DNA of 64,000 nucleotides, taken from assembly GCA_036873135.1 (NCBI GenBank), contig JAPTYO010000009.1, positions 30,215,756 through 30,279,755 of the forward strand, written 5' to 3'. Positions within the stretch are counted from its first letter, which is position 1. Each line of letters starts with the position of its first letter. The DNA comes from Clarkia xantiana subsp. parviflora. Taxonomy: Eukaryota > Streptophyta > Magnoliopsida > Myrtales > Onagraceae. This document shows, piece after piece, positions 9,894 to 20,615 of this stretch. Under the pieces are notes generated by a model. It did no database searches, was not told where the DNA came from, and saw only the letters and a list, made by a program, of their open reading frames with translations. Position numbers and translations under genes: made by a program.

Positions 9894-10164
9894 CACTACA
9901 AGAAAATTGGCAATTTGTGACGCCATTTTTAAGGGAACCAATTCCTTCACAAATTATAAGAATTGTCTAGGGATTTATTATGTTTTGATGGATTTTCAAG
10001 GGATATTTAAGGAATTTCCTAGCCAAGCTTTTTGTTAGGAGTCATTCCTTTACAAAAAAAATTGAATGTTGTATTTGTATGGGATTTTCACAATTCCCTC
10101 ATAAATAAGGTTATATGTCCCTCACAAACAAATCCCTCACAAATGACTAGATTTTATTGTAGCG
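9894..10164. mobile_element. CACTA-type MITE
   Basis: The left end is CACTACAAGAAAATTGGC and the right end is the inverse, with one change, of a CACTACAATAAAAT-type terminus (…ATTTTATTGTAGCG). Both subterminal regions carry 'TTTGTGA' words in inverted order. The 271-bp interior has no coding frame. The flanking trinucleotides AGT and CGT are not a perfect 3-bp duplication. Confidence 0.6.
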
Positions 10165-10848
10165 CGTGCTGATAGTCGGTCTATTAACAAGATCACGATA
10201 TCCCATCATGGGTTTCTCTTTCGTGACATCCAGATTCGAGGACGAATCTTCTCTTCCCCCGAGAGAATGATATGGGCCAAGTGTCAAATTTATGGCATGC
10301 GAATACAGTTTTTCATGCGGAAATGAGGTTTGGCGTTATTCCTTCGTCTAGAGGGTTAAAATCGCATTTTTATGTTTTTCTGTTTTTTTTTTTTTGCAAT
10401 TTTCGGATTTGTTTGGATTTAGTTGTTAATTTTGGATTTTCTATAGGGTTAAGGTTTTTTCTTTCAGGATCTGTTAGCCGTCGTTTACATTGAATTTATT
10501 GATTAATGAAAAATTGACTTTTTCCTCAACCTGCATCAAATTCTCAGCATTCTTTGAATCAACGAGTTTTTGTGCTTCCTATCCCCCATCACGCTGCATC
10601 ACTTGACCTTGCCGATCCTAACCATAGTCAAAACTACCCATGAGCTCGAGCCGGGCTAGGTCAAATGGGATCTAGGTTCGACCATGGTTAGGGTCGGCTA
10701 GGTCATGTGACCCTATCCATTGTCGGACTTAGCCCTGGGCTCTACCCAGACTAAGTCAATCAGGTCAAGGGTTCGATTGAAATAAGTTTAGGGACAAAAT
10801 TATACAAAAAAAAAGGTTAGTGATATAAATTGGAGGACTAAATAAAAC
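10165..10848. other. intergenic, no gene recognised
   Basis: About 680 bp. The first 110 bp have a weak resemblance to the 3' end of a retroelement pol (an 'FEDESS'-like end followed by a purine tract near 10255), too short to name. Around 10620-10760 the word 'gggctaggtca' and its relatives repeat. No long open frame and no RNA gene seen. Confidence 0.4.
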
Positions 10849-10975
10849 TGTCAGAGATATATTTACTAGATTTTTTTTCCTAATATAGTGGAGCAGTTGC
10901 TTAATATAGTGGAGTAACACAACTATATATACCCTCAAATCCTATCAGGGAAATTCAAGAAGAACAATTGTAAGT
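10849..10975 (+). repeat. Copia 5' LTR
   Basis: Starts TGTCAGAGATATATTTAC and ends near AATTGTAAGT. It carries two 'cctaatatagtgga'-type direct repeats and a possible TATA (ACTATATATACCC). The end point is set by the adjoining primer site and is uncertain by 1-2 bases. Confidence 0.75.
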
Positions 10976-10988
10976 TGGTATCAAAGCC
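10976..10988 (+). promoter_or_regulatory. Copia primer binding site
   Basis: TGGTATCAAAGCC directly follows the 5' LTR and matches, with one change, the initiator-Met tRNA primer site (TGGTATCAGAGC) used by most plant Copia elements. Confidence 0.7.
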
Positions 10989-11406
10989 TAGGTTAGATTA
11001 GGTTCGGTTCTTCTTTTTTTCGCTTGCAGTACCGCAAGCAGTCTCCTAAACTTTGAATAGACCCATTCAGATTTAGGTTTTGTTGTTCGAAATTATCGTC
11101 ACAGTTTGTCCCAGAATCAGTCGGTATCAGCTTTCTAGTGCTGCCGTCCTCCGCCGCACACGCTGCCATGTGCCACCGCCGTCAGAGCTTCCCTTCGGCG
11201 TGTGTTGCCCACGCGTCGCCGTCCCGGCTGCCAATCGTCGTCGCGCTTCCGCCATTCTTCTCGCCGGCTCCTTGCGACTCCGTTCTAGCCGGTGGTGTCA
11301 CTAATACTCGACGTCGTCTGTAAGTCAGTTGCTGCATCTGTTCTTATATGTTGTGCTTTACTATTATCGATCTATCAGGTCGATCCCCGTCAGTTATTTC
11401 TCAACC

Positions 11407-12801
11407 ATGTCTAGTAGCTCAAAACCTATGTTTCAATTTGCATTCTCTGGAACAGCCACGATTGTCTCATAAAAGTTTAATGGACAAAATTATTTAGGGT
11501 CAGCGTCTGCAGAGCTTTGGTTTTTAGGTCAAGGTTTTTCTGATCAACTTGAAAACACTGTTGCCGATATTGCTGAAACTCAACGTAATCAATGGGAGAA
11601 ATTTGATTATCAACTTCGTGCATAACTTTGGCAAACAATCGAGCCGTCAATCTTTAATAATTTTAGAGAATTCAAGACATATTATTCCCTTTAGAATATG
11701 ATTAAGAGTTTCTATGCTAATGACATCCAGTGATTGTATGATGTTGGGCAAAAACTCGCCTTCTTGAAGTAGACAAATCATGATATGGGGGCTTATCTGT
11801 CTGAAGTACAAGCTACAGTCGAAGATGTTCCTCCATGCCGATACAGTTTTCGGCTTCATTCAGAATCTTGACAATCTGTATATGGTGATGGCACTTCGTG
11901 GCTTGCATCAGGATTATGAACACGTCAGAGACCAGATTCTGACAATTCCATATGTTCCAACGATGGATGATTTAGTTACTCGACTATTTAGGGTTCCTTC
12001 TCCAAAAACATCACATCATCATGCAGTCGAAGCTTCTGCGATGGCTGCTAACTATAATTGAGGAGGGCGTGAAGGTGGTCGTGGAGGATCCAACACTGGT
12101 CGTGGAGGACCCAACAGTGGTCGTGGCGGACGTAATGGTGGACGTCGAGGTGTTCGACCCCATTGTTCTTATTGTGGAAAGATGGGTCACACTATCGATA
12201 TGTGTTATACTCTCAAGGGGTATCCAGAAGATCATACTGCTAATGTTAGTATTATTGAGCAAACAGAAGCCACTAATCCAATGCAGCCCTTGGATGTCAG
12301 AATTTCTACAGGGGAGTACTGTGAGTTCCTAAAGATGAAAGAGGCTCATAAATTCCAATCAACAGCAGCTACTAGTTCACTGCTTGCATCTATCAATATG
12401 GTAATAATCAGAATCGATGGATTATCGATTCAGGTGCTTCAGACCATATTGCAAGTAACCCTTCAACTTTTACCTCAATTTCTCCCATAAATTCCAAACA
12501 TCAAATTACTCTTGCAAGTGGTTCGAGAATCTCAGCCAAAGGAATTGGTAAAACATCCCCAAGTTTATCCTTATCCTTAGAGTCTGTCTTATATATCCCT
12601 GGTTGTCCTTTTAACCTGATATATGTTAGCAAATTGGCTCATTCCTTTAACTGTTTTGTCACCTTTAGTAAGGATTCATTTGTTATACAGGAACATGGTA
12701 CGGGTCAGACGATCGCTGTGGGATATGAATCAAGAGGACTCTACTATTTACAACCACAATCGGTTATTTCTGCTGCAGAGTCTCCCAACCTACTTCATCA
12801 G
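11407..12801 (+). pseudogene. Copia gag-protease, decayed
   Basis: From an ATG at 11407 the gag frame is followed through several stops. Landmarks are a Gly/Arg-rich stretch, the zinc knuckle CSYCGKMGHTIDMC (about 12164-12205) and the aspartic protease motif DSGASDH (12427-12447). The frame ends in the sequence before GAG-pre-integrase, where the Tat-type element has inserted. At least five in-frame stops (near 11470, 11622, 11692, 11730 and 12060) mean no intact product. Confidence 0.75.
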
Positions 12802-13426
12802 TGATGGATATCTGCCCAATTCGGGTTCGTATTTATGTTTCGGACTGCGTAAACACGTCAAAATCACATAAACGGATCAAAACACATTCCCGATGGCCAA
12901 AACGGTCCGGACGCGCGACACTCACGTCCGGACTGGACCTCCGAATAGCCCTAGGCGACCCGGATCACGCCAAGATTGCTCAAATCCGACGTGATCCGAG
13001 TCGTCGTCTACAACATGCGTGTTCCATTTGTGTTCTTACACTAAGTTAGAGTTTTCCAATAGCCAACCTTGATCAAACCAGACGACGGTTCACACTTCTT
13101 TTAAACCGGCGTCGAAGCGCACAAAAATCGGGGTCGGTTCTAAATTTGCCTATAAAAGGGACCTAGGCCACCTATTTCATTCTTTATCTTTACTTGAGAT
13201 TTTCTTAGGAACTCCGACTTCTCTCTAGCTTTCTCTCTTTAGAATTCTCATTTAGGCATCGAAGAGGGTTCAACCAACACCACCCCCCTCTCCGTGCTGG
13301 TTACTGCCCATGTGTGCAGGTTCGGACAATGAGCGTGAAGTGAGGAGCGCGAGTATAAAGACCTGACAAAACGATCAACTTAAAGATTCGTCAAGTCTGT
13401 TACTTCAAGCGGGTTTGGACAAAACA
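12802..13426 (+). repeat. 5' LTR (625 bp)
   Basis: TGATGGATATCTGCC to GGACAAAACA. Compared with the 3' LTR it keeps about 64 bp, rich in CCGGAC words, that are missing from the 3' copy (around 12890-12960). Contains a TATA box near 13150. Confidence 0.9.
13149..13158 (+). promoter_or_regulatory. LTR TATA box
   Basis: GCCTATAAAAGGGACC in the 5' LTR. The same box is present in the 3' LTR (about 23083) and in the third copy (about 54755), so it has been kept in three copies. Confidence 0.6.
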
Positions 13427-13428
13427 TC

Positions 13429-13445
13429 TGGCGCCGTCCGCAGGA
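13429..13445 (+). promoter_or_regulatory. primer binding site
   Basis: TGGCGCCGTCCGCAGGA starts 2 bases after the 5' LTR. TGGCGCCGT-type sites are usual in the Tat and Athila branches of plant Ty3/gypsy elements. The exact tRNA was not assigned. Confidence 0.7.
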
Positions 13446-13477
13446 TTCGAACAAGAAGTTATATTGCACTACAAGCT

Positions 13478-15372
13478 ATGACGAGCAATCACCCTCCTCC
13501 TGACAATGTCTACCCGCGGGAAAAGAAAAGAGGCCCAGGGCGCCCGAAGAAGACAAATGTCGAGCAGACAAGTAAGCAGGCGCCAACGAGGAGTCATCCT
13601 GGACCTTCTCACATCCCCGAGGCTACCTCGATTGCCTCCTCCGTGCCCACAAGAAGCGTGCCTGCCACACAGCACGAACCAGGAGTGCGCAACGCAGTGC
13701 ACAACAAACCTCCGCCAGGGTACGAGCACGGAGTGCACGCGAATCAAAAGTTCCCCTATGGGATGCCTGCAGAGGAGACGTAGCAACAAGAAAGAGGCAC
13801 AAACCCAGCACAAGCAGTCACTCCTGCCATAATGGCTGCACTTGAAGAATTTTTAGCTTTCAGAGAAACTTTGAGGAACCAAGGATATGTACCACCACCT
13901 CCCCCACCACCGCTAGTCCACGGACAGGCCACGCCAGCAAGGGCAATGTCACGCGACACTACTCGTCAGGAGGCCCCATTCCAGGGAGGAGAACAGTATT
14001 CAGAAGGCACATACCAGTACCAACATGCAAACGAGCCAAGGCAAGAAGCGACGTGCACATACACTCCTATGTAAAGGCGCATGGTCAGGAAAAGTCATGA
14101 AGGCAGCCTCCGCCTCCACGCTCACAACAATACTACAAGGAAAGTTCCTACCAAGCAACAAGTCAAGAACATGCTGGGATCTACCGCAACACTGGGTGGA
14201 GAAGGCCAGTGGTCAATGATGACGTTCCAATCATGGGACTCGCATCGAAGGTTCTGGAATCCATAATCGAACAAATGATGAAGCAATCTAAGATGAAAGG
14301 TATGCATGCATTGGCTGAAAACGCGTCTCACCCTTTCACAGACGAATTGGTACACAGTCGTGTACCAAACATGCTCTATGGAATCAGAATTGACAAGTAT
14401 CGAGGAAATGGAGATCCAATAGAGCACGTGCAGCAGCACGAGGCCTCTCTTCTCGGAAAAACTGACAACCCACATCACGTGGCCATGAAGTTCCCCCAAA
14501 CTTTGGCAGGGACAACGGCGCACTGGTTCTTCTCGCTTTCATCCGGGAGTGTAACTTCTTGGCCATATTTAAAGGCAAAATTCATACAACGATATATGGG
14601 AGAGCGCACACTCCTAAAGGGATCGAACGCATTGAATGACGTACCGCAGCAAAACGAGGAATCATTGGCGGATTACTACATCTGTTTCAACCAAAATATT
14701 GCTAACATTCAAGGCAACTTAACAGAAGGAGAGATAGTTCGAGCTTTTATAAATAACTTGGGTCGTAAAGGATATGCACTCGCCGAGAAAATGTCTAAAC
14801 GTCATGCTGAGACACTTGAAGAACTAGCATCAAGAGTAAAAGAATTCGTAGACCTGGAGAGTTTCAAGCAACAAAACAAGGCTAAGATGAGAGCTGCCCG
14901 TGCAAAGGACAACAAAATAGGCAGTGGCAACCACAAGCGAAAAGGTCATTTCAATCGGACTTCAAAATGTCCAAAGATATTAATTTCGCAGAATGTGTTC
15001 CTTTGAACGCGCCACTGTCTATTATCTTAAAGGAAATGAAAGAAACCAAACTGTGGAAAGAGCCTTTTGACTTCCGCAATGGTCCGTTGGGAAAATAAGA
15101 AAACAAGTGGTGTGAAAACCACGAAGTATATGGCCATGAAACGGACAACTGTTTAAGTTTAAGATTCCACATAAAAAATTTCGTCATGAAAGGAGAACTG
15201 AAGCATTACGTCGACCAAGGTGACAAACGTCCAAAGAAGGCCAACGCGGAGTCATCAAGAAAAGGCAAAGGAAAAGAAAAAGTAAATGATAACCCACCTC
15301 CTGCCAAGCGAGGAGTAATCAACGTCATTCACGGAGGCCTAGATGCCGGGGGTCACGTGTCTTATTCAAGAG
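13478..15372 (+). pseudogene. Tat-type gag, decayed
   Basis: ATG at 13478 opens a Pro-rich N-terminal region with stops at about 13781 and 14072. A frameshift near 14205 leads to the 265-codon frame 14209-15006, which holds the retrotransposon gag core (FPQTLAGTTAHWFFSL, then YMGERTLLKG). Downstream is a knuckle-like motif, WCENHEVYGHETDNC (about 15106-15150), then a basic Lys-rich stretch. It would form the particle shell if intact. Confidence 0.75.
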
Positions 15373-15466
15373 ATGTCTAGGCATCACAAGTAATGACACT
15401 TCCTAAATATGGGAAGCGACGCCAACCGAAGAGGATGACGTCGTCATCCAATTTTCAAGAGAGGAC

Positions 15467-15980
15467 ATGAAGCACAATATCTACCCTCATGACGACGCCC
15501 TCGTCATTACAATGGACATCGATGGATATAACGTGAAGCGCATTCTGGTAGACGTAGGCAGTTCTGCCGACATATTGCATGTTAGAGTGCTTGAACAATT
15601 GGGAAAAACAATAGCAGATGCTCCCGTGACCTTCACTTTGGTTAGCTTTGCAGGTGCTGCAACATGTCCCCTTGGGACAATCACATTACCACTCATTTTT
15701 GGCGAAGGGTGGAAAACGCTTAGCGTCGACGTCAGCTTCGTGGTGGTAGAAGCTCTAAGAGCATACAATGAAATCTTGGGAAGGACGACGATAAACCTTA
15801 CGAGATCGTTCCATCCACCGTTCACCAAAAAATAAAGTTCCCAACAAAAAACGGGATTGGCGAAGTACTCGGAGATCGGACGACGGCACGAAAGTGTTAT
15901 GTCAACGCATTGAGAAGCAAACAACACGTCGCCATAGCAATGGTCGACACTTGCAAAGAGAGAAGATTGAACACCGAGTC
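15467..15980 (+). pseudogene. aspartic protease and start of pol
   Basis: A retropepsin-like frame with DVGSSADIL (Asp at 15551), where the family norm is D-G-G or D-T-G, so the second residue of the site is unusual. After a frame change near 15800 the linker that normally joins protease to reverse transcriptase is recognisable (KFPTKNGIGEV..GDR..AR). Then, instead of reverse transcriptase, the sequence turns into the gag-like segment starting around 15950. Confidence 0.65.
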
Positions 15981-16575
15981 CGGTGTGGAAGAAAGTAAGG
16001 AGCAAGTTTTAACCCTTGTAAGTCTGCCAGAGAGAGTTTGCTTCCCAACATGGCAAAATGTTTGGGACATCAAGCAAGGACAGAATGAGCCAATAATGAG
16101 TTATTTCAGAAGGTTTGCTTACAACGCCGCTTTGGTTAGAGCAACAAAGGGAGATGTGATCAACGCATTCTTCTTGAACATGAATGCTCCATCTTTCCTC
16201 CTTTTCGGAAGAATTTGTGGATGGAGAACCACTGATACGATGTTCGACTTAAAAGACAAGCTGGAAACTACAATTACGTGTGAACGAGGGCTGGGATGGG
16301 GTACACCTCTCAGCCAGGAAGGGAAAGATCAAGCTGACAAGCGATCAAACGGAGTCGCAGGTGTTAACTACGACTACATCTTCACTCCTCTAAACACAGA
16401 GGTTGAGGAGATATACGTTAGCCTCCTGGAGAACAAGCTTCCCTCGCCACTCGAACCAAAGACAGCTTTCCTGGGAAAGGATATTGAGGAGTGGTGCAAA
16501 TACTACATGACATGGGGGCACAGCACTAATGATTGCCTGTCTCTAAGATTGGAAATTGAAGAGTCATCCCTCTAG
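15910..16575 (+). CDS. second gag-like segment fused behind protease linker
   Basis: A 221-codon open frame. Its first 15-20 residues still belong to the pol linker. From about residue 45 it reads as the C-terminal half of a retrotransposon gag (IKQGQNEPIMSYFRRF, then DVINAFFLNM, then ETTITCERG) and finishes with WCKYYMTWGHSTNDC, a relative of the knuckle motif in the first gag. It is therefore a chimera of pol and gag. It may come from template switching between related elements or from a deletion joining two nested copies. Expression is unknown. Confidence 0.55.
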   Translation: MRSKQHVAIAMVDTCKERRLNTESGVEESKEQVLTLVSLPERVCFPTWQNVWDIKQGQNEPIMSYFRRFAYNAALVRATKGDVINAFFLNMNAPSFLLFGRICGWRTTDTMFDLKDKLETTITCERGLGWGTPLSQEGKDQADKRSNGVAGVNYDYIFTPLNTEVEEIYVSLLENKLPSPLEPKTAFLGKDIEEWCKYYMTWGHSTNDCLSLRLEIEESSL

Positions 16576-16589
16576 GCGCACTGAAGAGT

Positions 16590-18420
16590 TATGTGGCGCA
16601 CAGCTACCCCGTTCCGCCATCAAGCCAACAATGAAGGCGGCAAACACATCATCCATCCCTTTATCTCCATTTATGTTTATTTACTCTAAGTCTTTTTAGA
16701 TTTAATGCAGTAGTATAGTGTAGTTTACGCTTGTTAACTCTACAACATTTCGGAAGGAGAGATCTGTTGACGCCTTCCTGCAACTCGTTGTACATATACC
16801 AAGAACCTAATGAAATCAATCTAGTTTCTTATGTACATTACTACGTTATACATACTACTTTGGAATTACGCCAAGTAGTAAACTACGCGCATATTACTCG
16901 CATCAACAATACAAGCTATCGCGCTATATGCAAACAATCGACTTATATTATACAACGTCGACATATATATTATCAACATCAACAATGAGCATATAAACGC
17001 TCTCTATCTATAACGAAGACTACTCCAAATAGCGTCGACAACACACTACATCTTGAGTCAAACCAAGATTTATCTACAAGTGACATGCTGCGACATCCTC
17101 CTTGTGAGGGCAACCCCCATGTTCACAACTAAAAAATGGCATGCTGCGAAATCCTCTTGTTAGAGGAAAATCCTCATTTCATAGCCATTCCCTGAGTTTA
17201 AAACATGATGCGGTAACATTCAAAGGGACTGCTCACCCCGTCATGGCAGACGTCCGCTTATTAGACCACAACCCCATGCTACTACAAAGTATGCTTCCAC
17301 AACACAGGTTGATATATCATGGCGCGACATCCTCTTGTTAGAGGGAAACCCCATGTTATTACATTCCCCAACGCAGGTTGATACATCATGGCGCGACATC
17401 CTCTCGTTAGAGGGCAACCCAATGCTATTACAAAGTATGCTTCCCCATCGCGGGTTGATACACGCTAGCAGGGGCGCACCCTATTTGAAAAACTCACCAA
17501 ACTTACAAGTCGAGTCTTGTACAACGCTATTTTTCCCGTGAGCATATATCAGAGTGGACCAAGAGACGGAAAAAACTGCAAGTCGCTCTAACGCGGTCTT
17601 GTACAGCCCTTCTGGACTAACCATGGAGAGGTGCAGTAGCATCGCAGGGTAAGTACTAGAATAGCCATGGAAAGCCTTGCAACAACGTCACACGGGGTGT
17701 GTCCAACTGACGGATGGAAAAACGCAAAGCATAGAGCAAGTAGCGTCTTGCCACAACGTCGCCTTGAAATGGTTCAAGAGACGGTAAAAACTACAAGGCG
17801 TATTGATACGACCTCTGTTCCGCCCCTTGGATTAACCAAGTTGAGGCGTAGTAGCATCGCAAAGTAAGTACGGGTCTAGCCATGGAAAGCTTTGCAACAA
17901 CGTCACGCGGGGTGTGCCCAATTGACGGACGAAAAAACGCAATGTATAGAACAAGTAGTGTCTTGTCACAACGTCGCCTTAGAGTGGAACTAAGAGACGG
18001 TATAAACTAATGTCTTTCCTCGCCAAGACGACTCTACTACATGCCAAGTGCCAAGTGCCCTCGTGCCAAGTGCTAGCGCCAAATGCAATCCTATCCTATG
18101 ATCTTGCGTGTTACTATCTATAAACACGTAAAGTACTCGATACACTCATTACGCCATTCCTTGGGTTTAAAAAAAGATGGGCACTCATGACACTTAGCGA
18201 CGCACGTCCTATGGTCACAACTACGGATGTTATATCCACTACAACAAGGAGATCAATCCTATCATGCAAGTCCAATGTATACGGACAACTACGATATCAC
18301 AAGGTATGAAATACTACTAACAAGTTATCAAGCATTTCTACTACGATCATGTCTGGTCTAGACGACAAAATCCCAAGCAAGCTGAATATAAACAAAGGTT
18401 CAAGGGACAACTCCCAGAGC
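16590..18420 (+). repeat. 3' spacer with two tandem-repeat families
   Basis: Non-coding. Units of about 68-77 bp with a 'catggcgcgacatcctc' core recur between 17130 and 17470 (for example 17319 and 17387). A longer unit of about 215 bp with a 'taagtac' and 'cttgcaacaacgtcac' core recurs from 17640 to 18010. Both families are present at matching places in the third copy (49290-50220). Confidence 0.7.
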
Positions 18421-18482
18421 AACCTCAATCGAAAACACGGGGAGCAAAAACTATGTACAAGAGGTTGATATACTTTTGAAAA

Positions 18483-20615
18483 TCAACCTGGCGCCACTCG
18501 CGAGGTGTCGTCATCTTCAGCTTGCTCGGGGGCAACCTCCATAATCTCAGCAGTGGTGATAACAAGGTTGATACCACCGTCATCATTGAACAACATCTCA
18601 TAATTGGCCTCCTCAAGTGCCAAGCGGCGCAAAACGTCAACATGTCCAACCGCATAATCCGCGTAAGGACCCAACTTGTCAAAAGGAAAGTCAGAGGCAA
18701 GAATAGTCACCCTGCGGATCTAATCCTCTGCAAATTCTCTCATCAGCTTATCCGACTTCACCTCGGCGGCTGCATCGACCGCACTAGCAAAGGCAGGAGT
18801 AGTCGGGTACTCAGCAAGTCCTTCCGCCTTGCCAGCCTTATAGCCCTCCTCGCGTGCAGCACGCAGCACTACCTCATGCACGTGACCATCCTCCGTGAAC
18901 TTATTCTCGAGGGCGACGATCTCTGCCTCAAGCTCGACAAGTCGAGCCCGACGAGAAGTATAGCGAGCCTCAAAATCCACGGCCTTTGAGCTAAGGGTGC
19001 GCGCCTTCTCTTTGGATTGAGCAAGCTCGCGGCGGACGGCGTCACACTTTTCAACTGCAGCTCGTTTCTCGCTTGTAAGCTCCATCACGAAGGACGACAT
19101 GTTCACCAAGTCGGCAACGGCCTGAAAAAATGCAACAACAAACAGAGCATAAAGGGTTTATGGTTTGCTATAAAACAAACAACAATATAGATATGAAAAA
19201 AACAAGCAAAATAATACAAGGATAGAAAAAGAAAAAAGCACGTAATACATACCTCGGCGAGGGGTACGCTCCTCCGCGGGTCGATCCCTCGGCCGGGGGG
19301 CAGAAGGCGCCTCTATGCGACCTTCCACTCCTTTTCCTTTCCCGCGGGAAGGAGTTTAGCTTGTCGCACCGACCTTAGTGCGCTTGGGTTCACACGCCAC
19401 CGCATCGGACGTCTTAGTAGGTAGGCTGGAGTTCAGAACAGGAACAACGCGCTCAGTCACGAGAGCCGAGCGGCCAGCAAACAAAGACAAATTAAGAACA
19501 ATAACACGGAAGAATGGTAAGACAAAGGAAAATCACAAGGAAATATTTTACTCATCAATCCCTTGCCGCGGCCATGTCTGGAAGCCTTAGGAGTGGGAGG
19601 AGCAGGAGACGACGCGACCTTCCTAGTAGAAGAAATGTCACGAGCAGGATTCATCTGCAAGGACGAGCTATTTCCATCAAACCAACCTACACCACAACAT
19701 AATAGGAAGTTATAAAGGCTTTTAGCATACCGAATCCTCAGAAGAAAGCACATGAATTCCTGCATCAATCAACTCCTGGTCTGATGCACACAACAGACAC
19801 TGATAAGTGCGCGCCTGCTGACATTGATATATGTGCTTCAAAACCTTCCAATCCGCGGAAGAGAGTTCAGAGAAAGTGGGGGCAGGATCAGCCTCCGTAA
19901 CATGCGTCGTATCCCAAGTAGTGCGAACATCACACACAAAGAAGTACTGATGTCGCCAGTGAGAACCGGAACGGTCAGCCTCCGCGGCAAGCCTGACATC
20001 ACTATCCCACTCTGCGTCTCCAAGCCCAAGTGTCGTGAACCCATTCTCTTGCAAACAAGTCCAACGCATCTTCATGCTATACAGCCCTGTTACATCTGGA
20101 CGCAGAAGTTGGTAGAAGCAACGGAAGATAACTGTAGAATAATGCCATGACTTCTAGTGAAATAGTACTCGGAAACAAGTCCACACGTGGAGTCCCGCAG
20201 GCGCAAGATCCAAAGGCGAGATCTGGTAAAATTGGCAGAGATCAATTAAGTCTGGACAATAAGGAAAGCGCAAGCCCTCCCATATCTGCCCCAAGTAAAC
20301 AGCGGACAAGTCATCTGGAGGTACCATAGGTTGACCTTGGGTGACGCCTGGGAGCACGTCAAAAGGAAATACAGCTTCCAAGTATGGACAAAGTCCGGAG
20401 GAAGAAGTGCCCCACATATACCGCTCCTCGTTTATCCGGTTGGTACCAAAATACTGTGTCACCTCTGTCATCTCTGGTTCGGCTATAGACTCTGGGGTGT
20501 GATCAGCATCGACTCCTAACTCGCTATCCGAAATCGCTGTCAAGTCGGCCTCTGATTCGTCACTGATGTCTGAATATAAAGTAACTTGCGAAGTAGGAAT
20601 GGGGGGCTTACTCAT
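18483..20615 (-). pseudogene. antisense gene of the second Tat-type element
   Basis: Starts at ATG 20615. The first exon runs to about 19732 (donor GTATGC). A second exon begins near 19690, a third lies around 19440-19340, and a last one runs from about 19121 to the stop at 18483; inner borders are approximate. The N-terminal part has the same domain as the antisense gene of the first element (GLRFPYCPDLIDLCQFY, then AGLHVWTCFRVL). The last exon is a coiled coil (KRAAVEKCDAVRRELAQSK) followed by a tail. In-frame TAGs at 20154-20156 and 18720-18722, each with homologous sequence continuing beyond, make it a pseudogene. It shares architecture with the gene at 5864-8519 despite low sequence identity. 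Confidence 0.65.

Noticed and set aside
10165..10275. 3' end of a Ty3/gypsy pol with polypurine tract
   Set aside because: Only a short 'FEDESS'-like match and a purine run, with no LTR after it; too weak to annotate as an element.
13469..13813. Minus-strand frames opposite the gag start
   Set aside because: Shadows of the Pro-rich gag N-terminus; no domain, and antisense genes in these elements lie near the 3' end instead.
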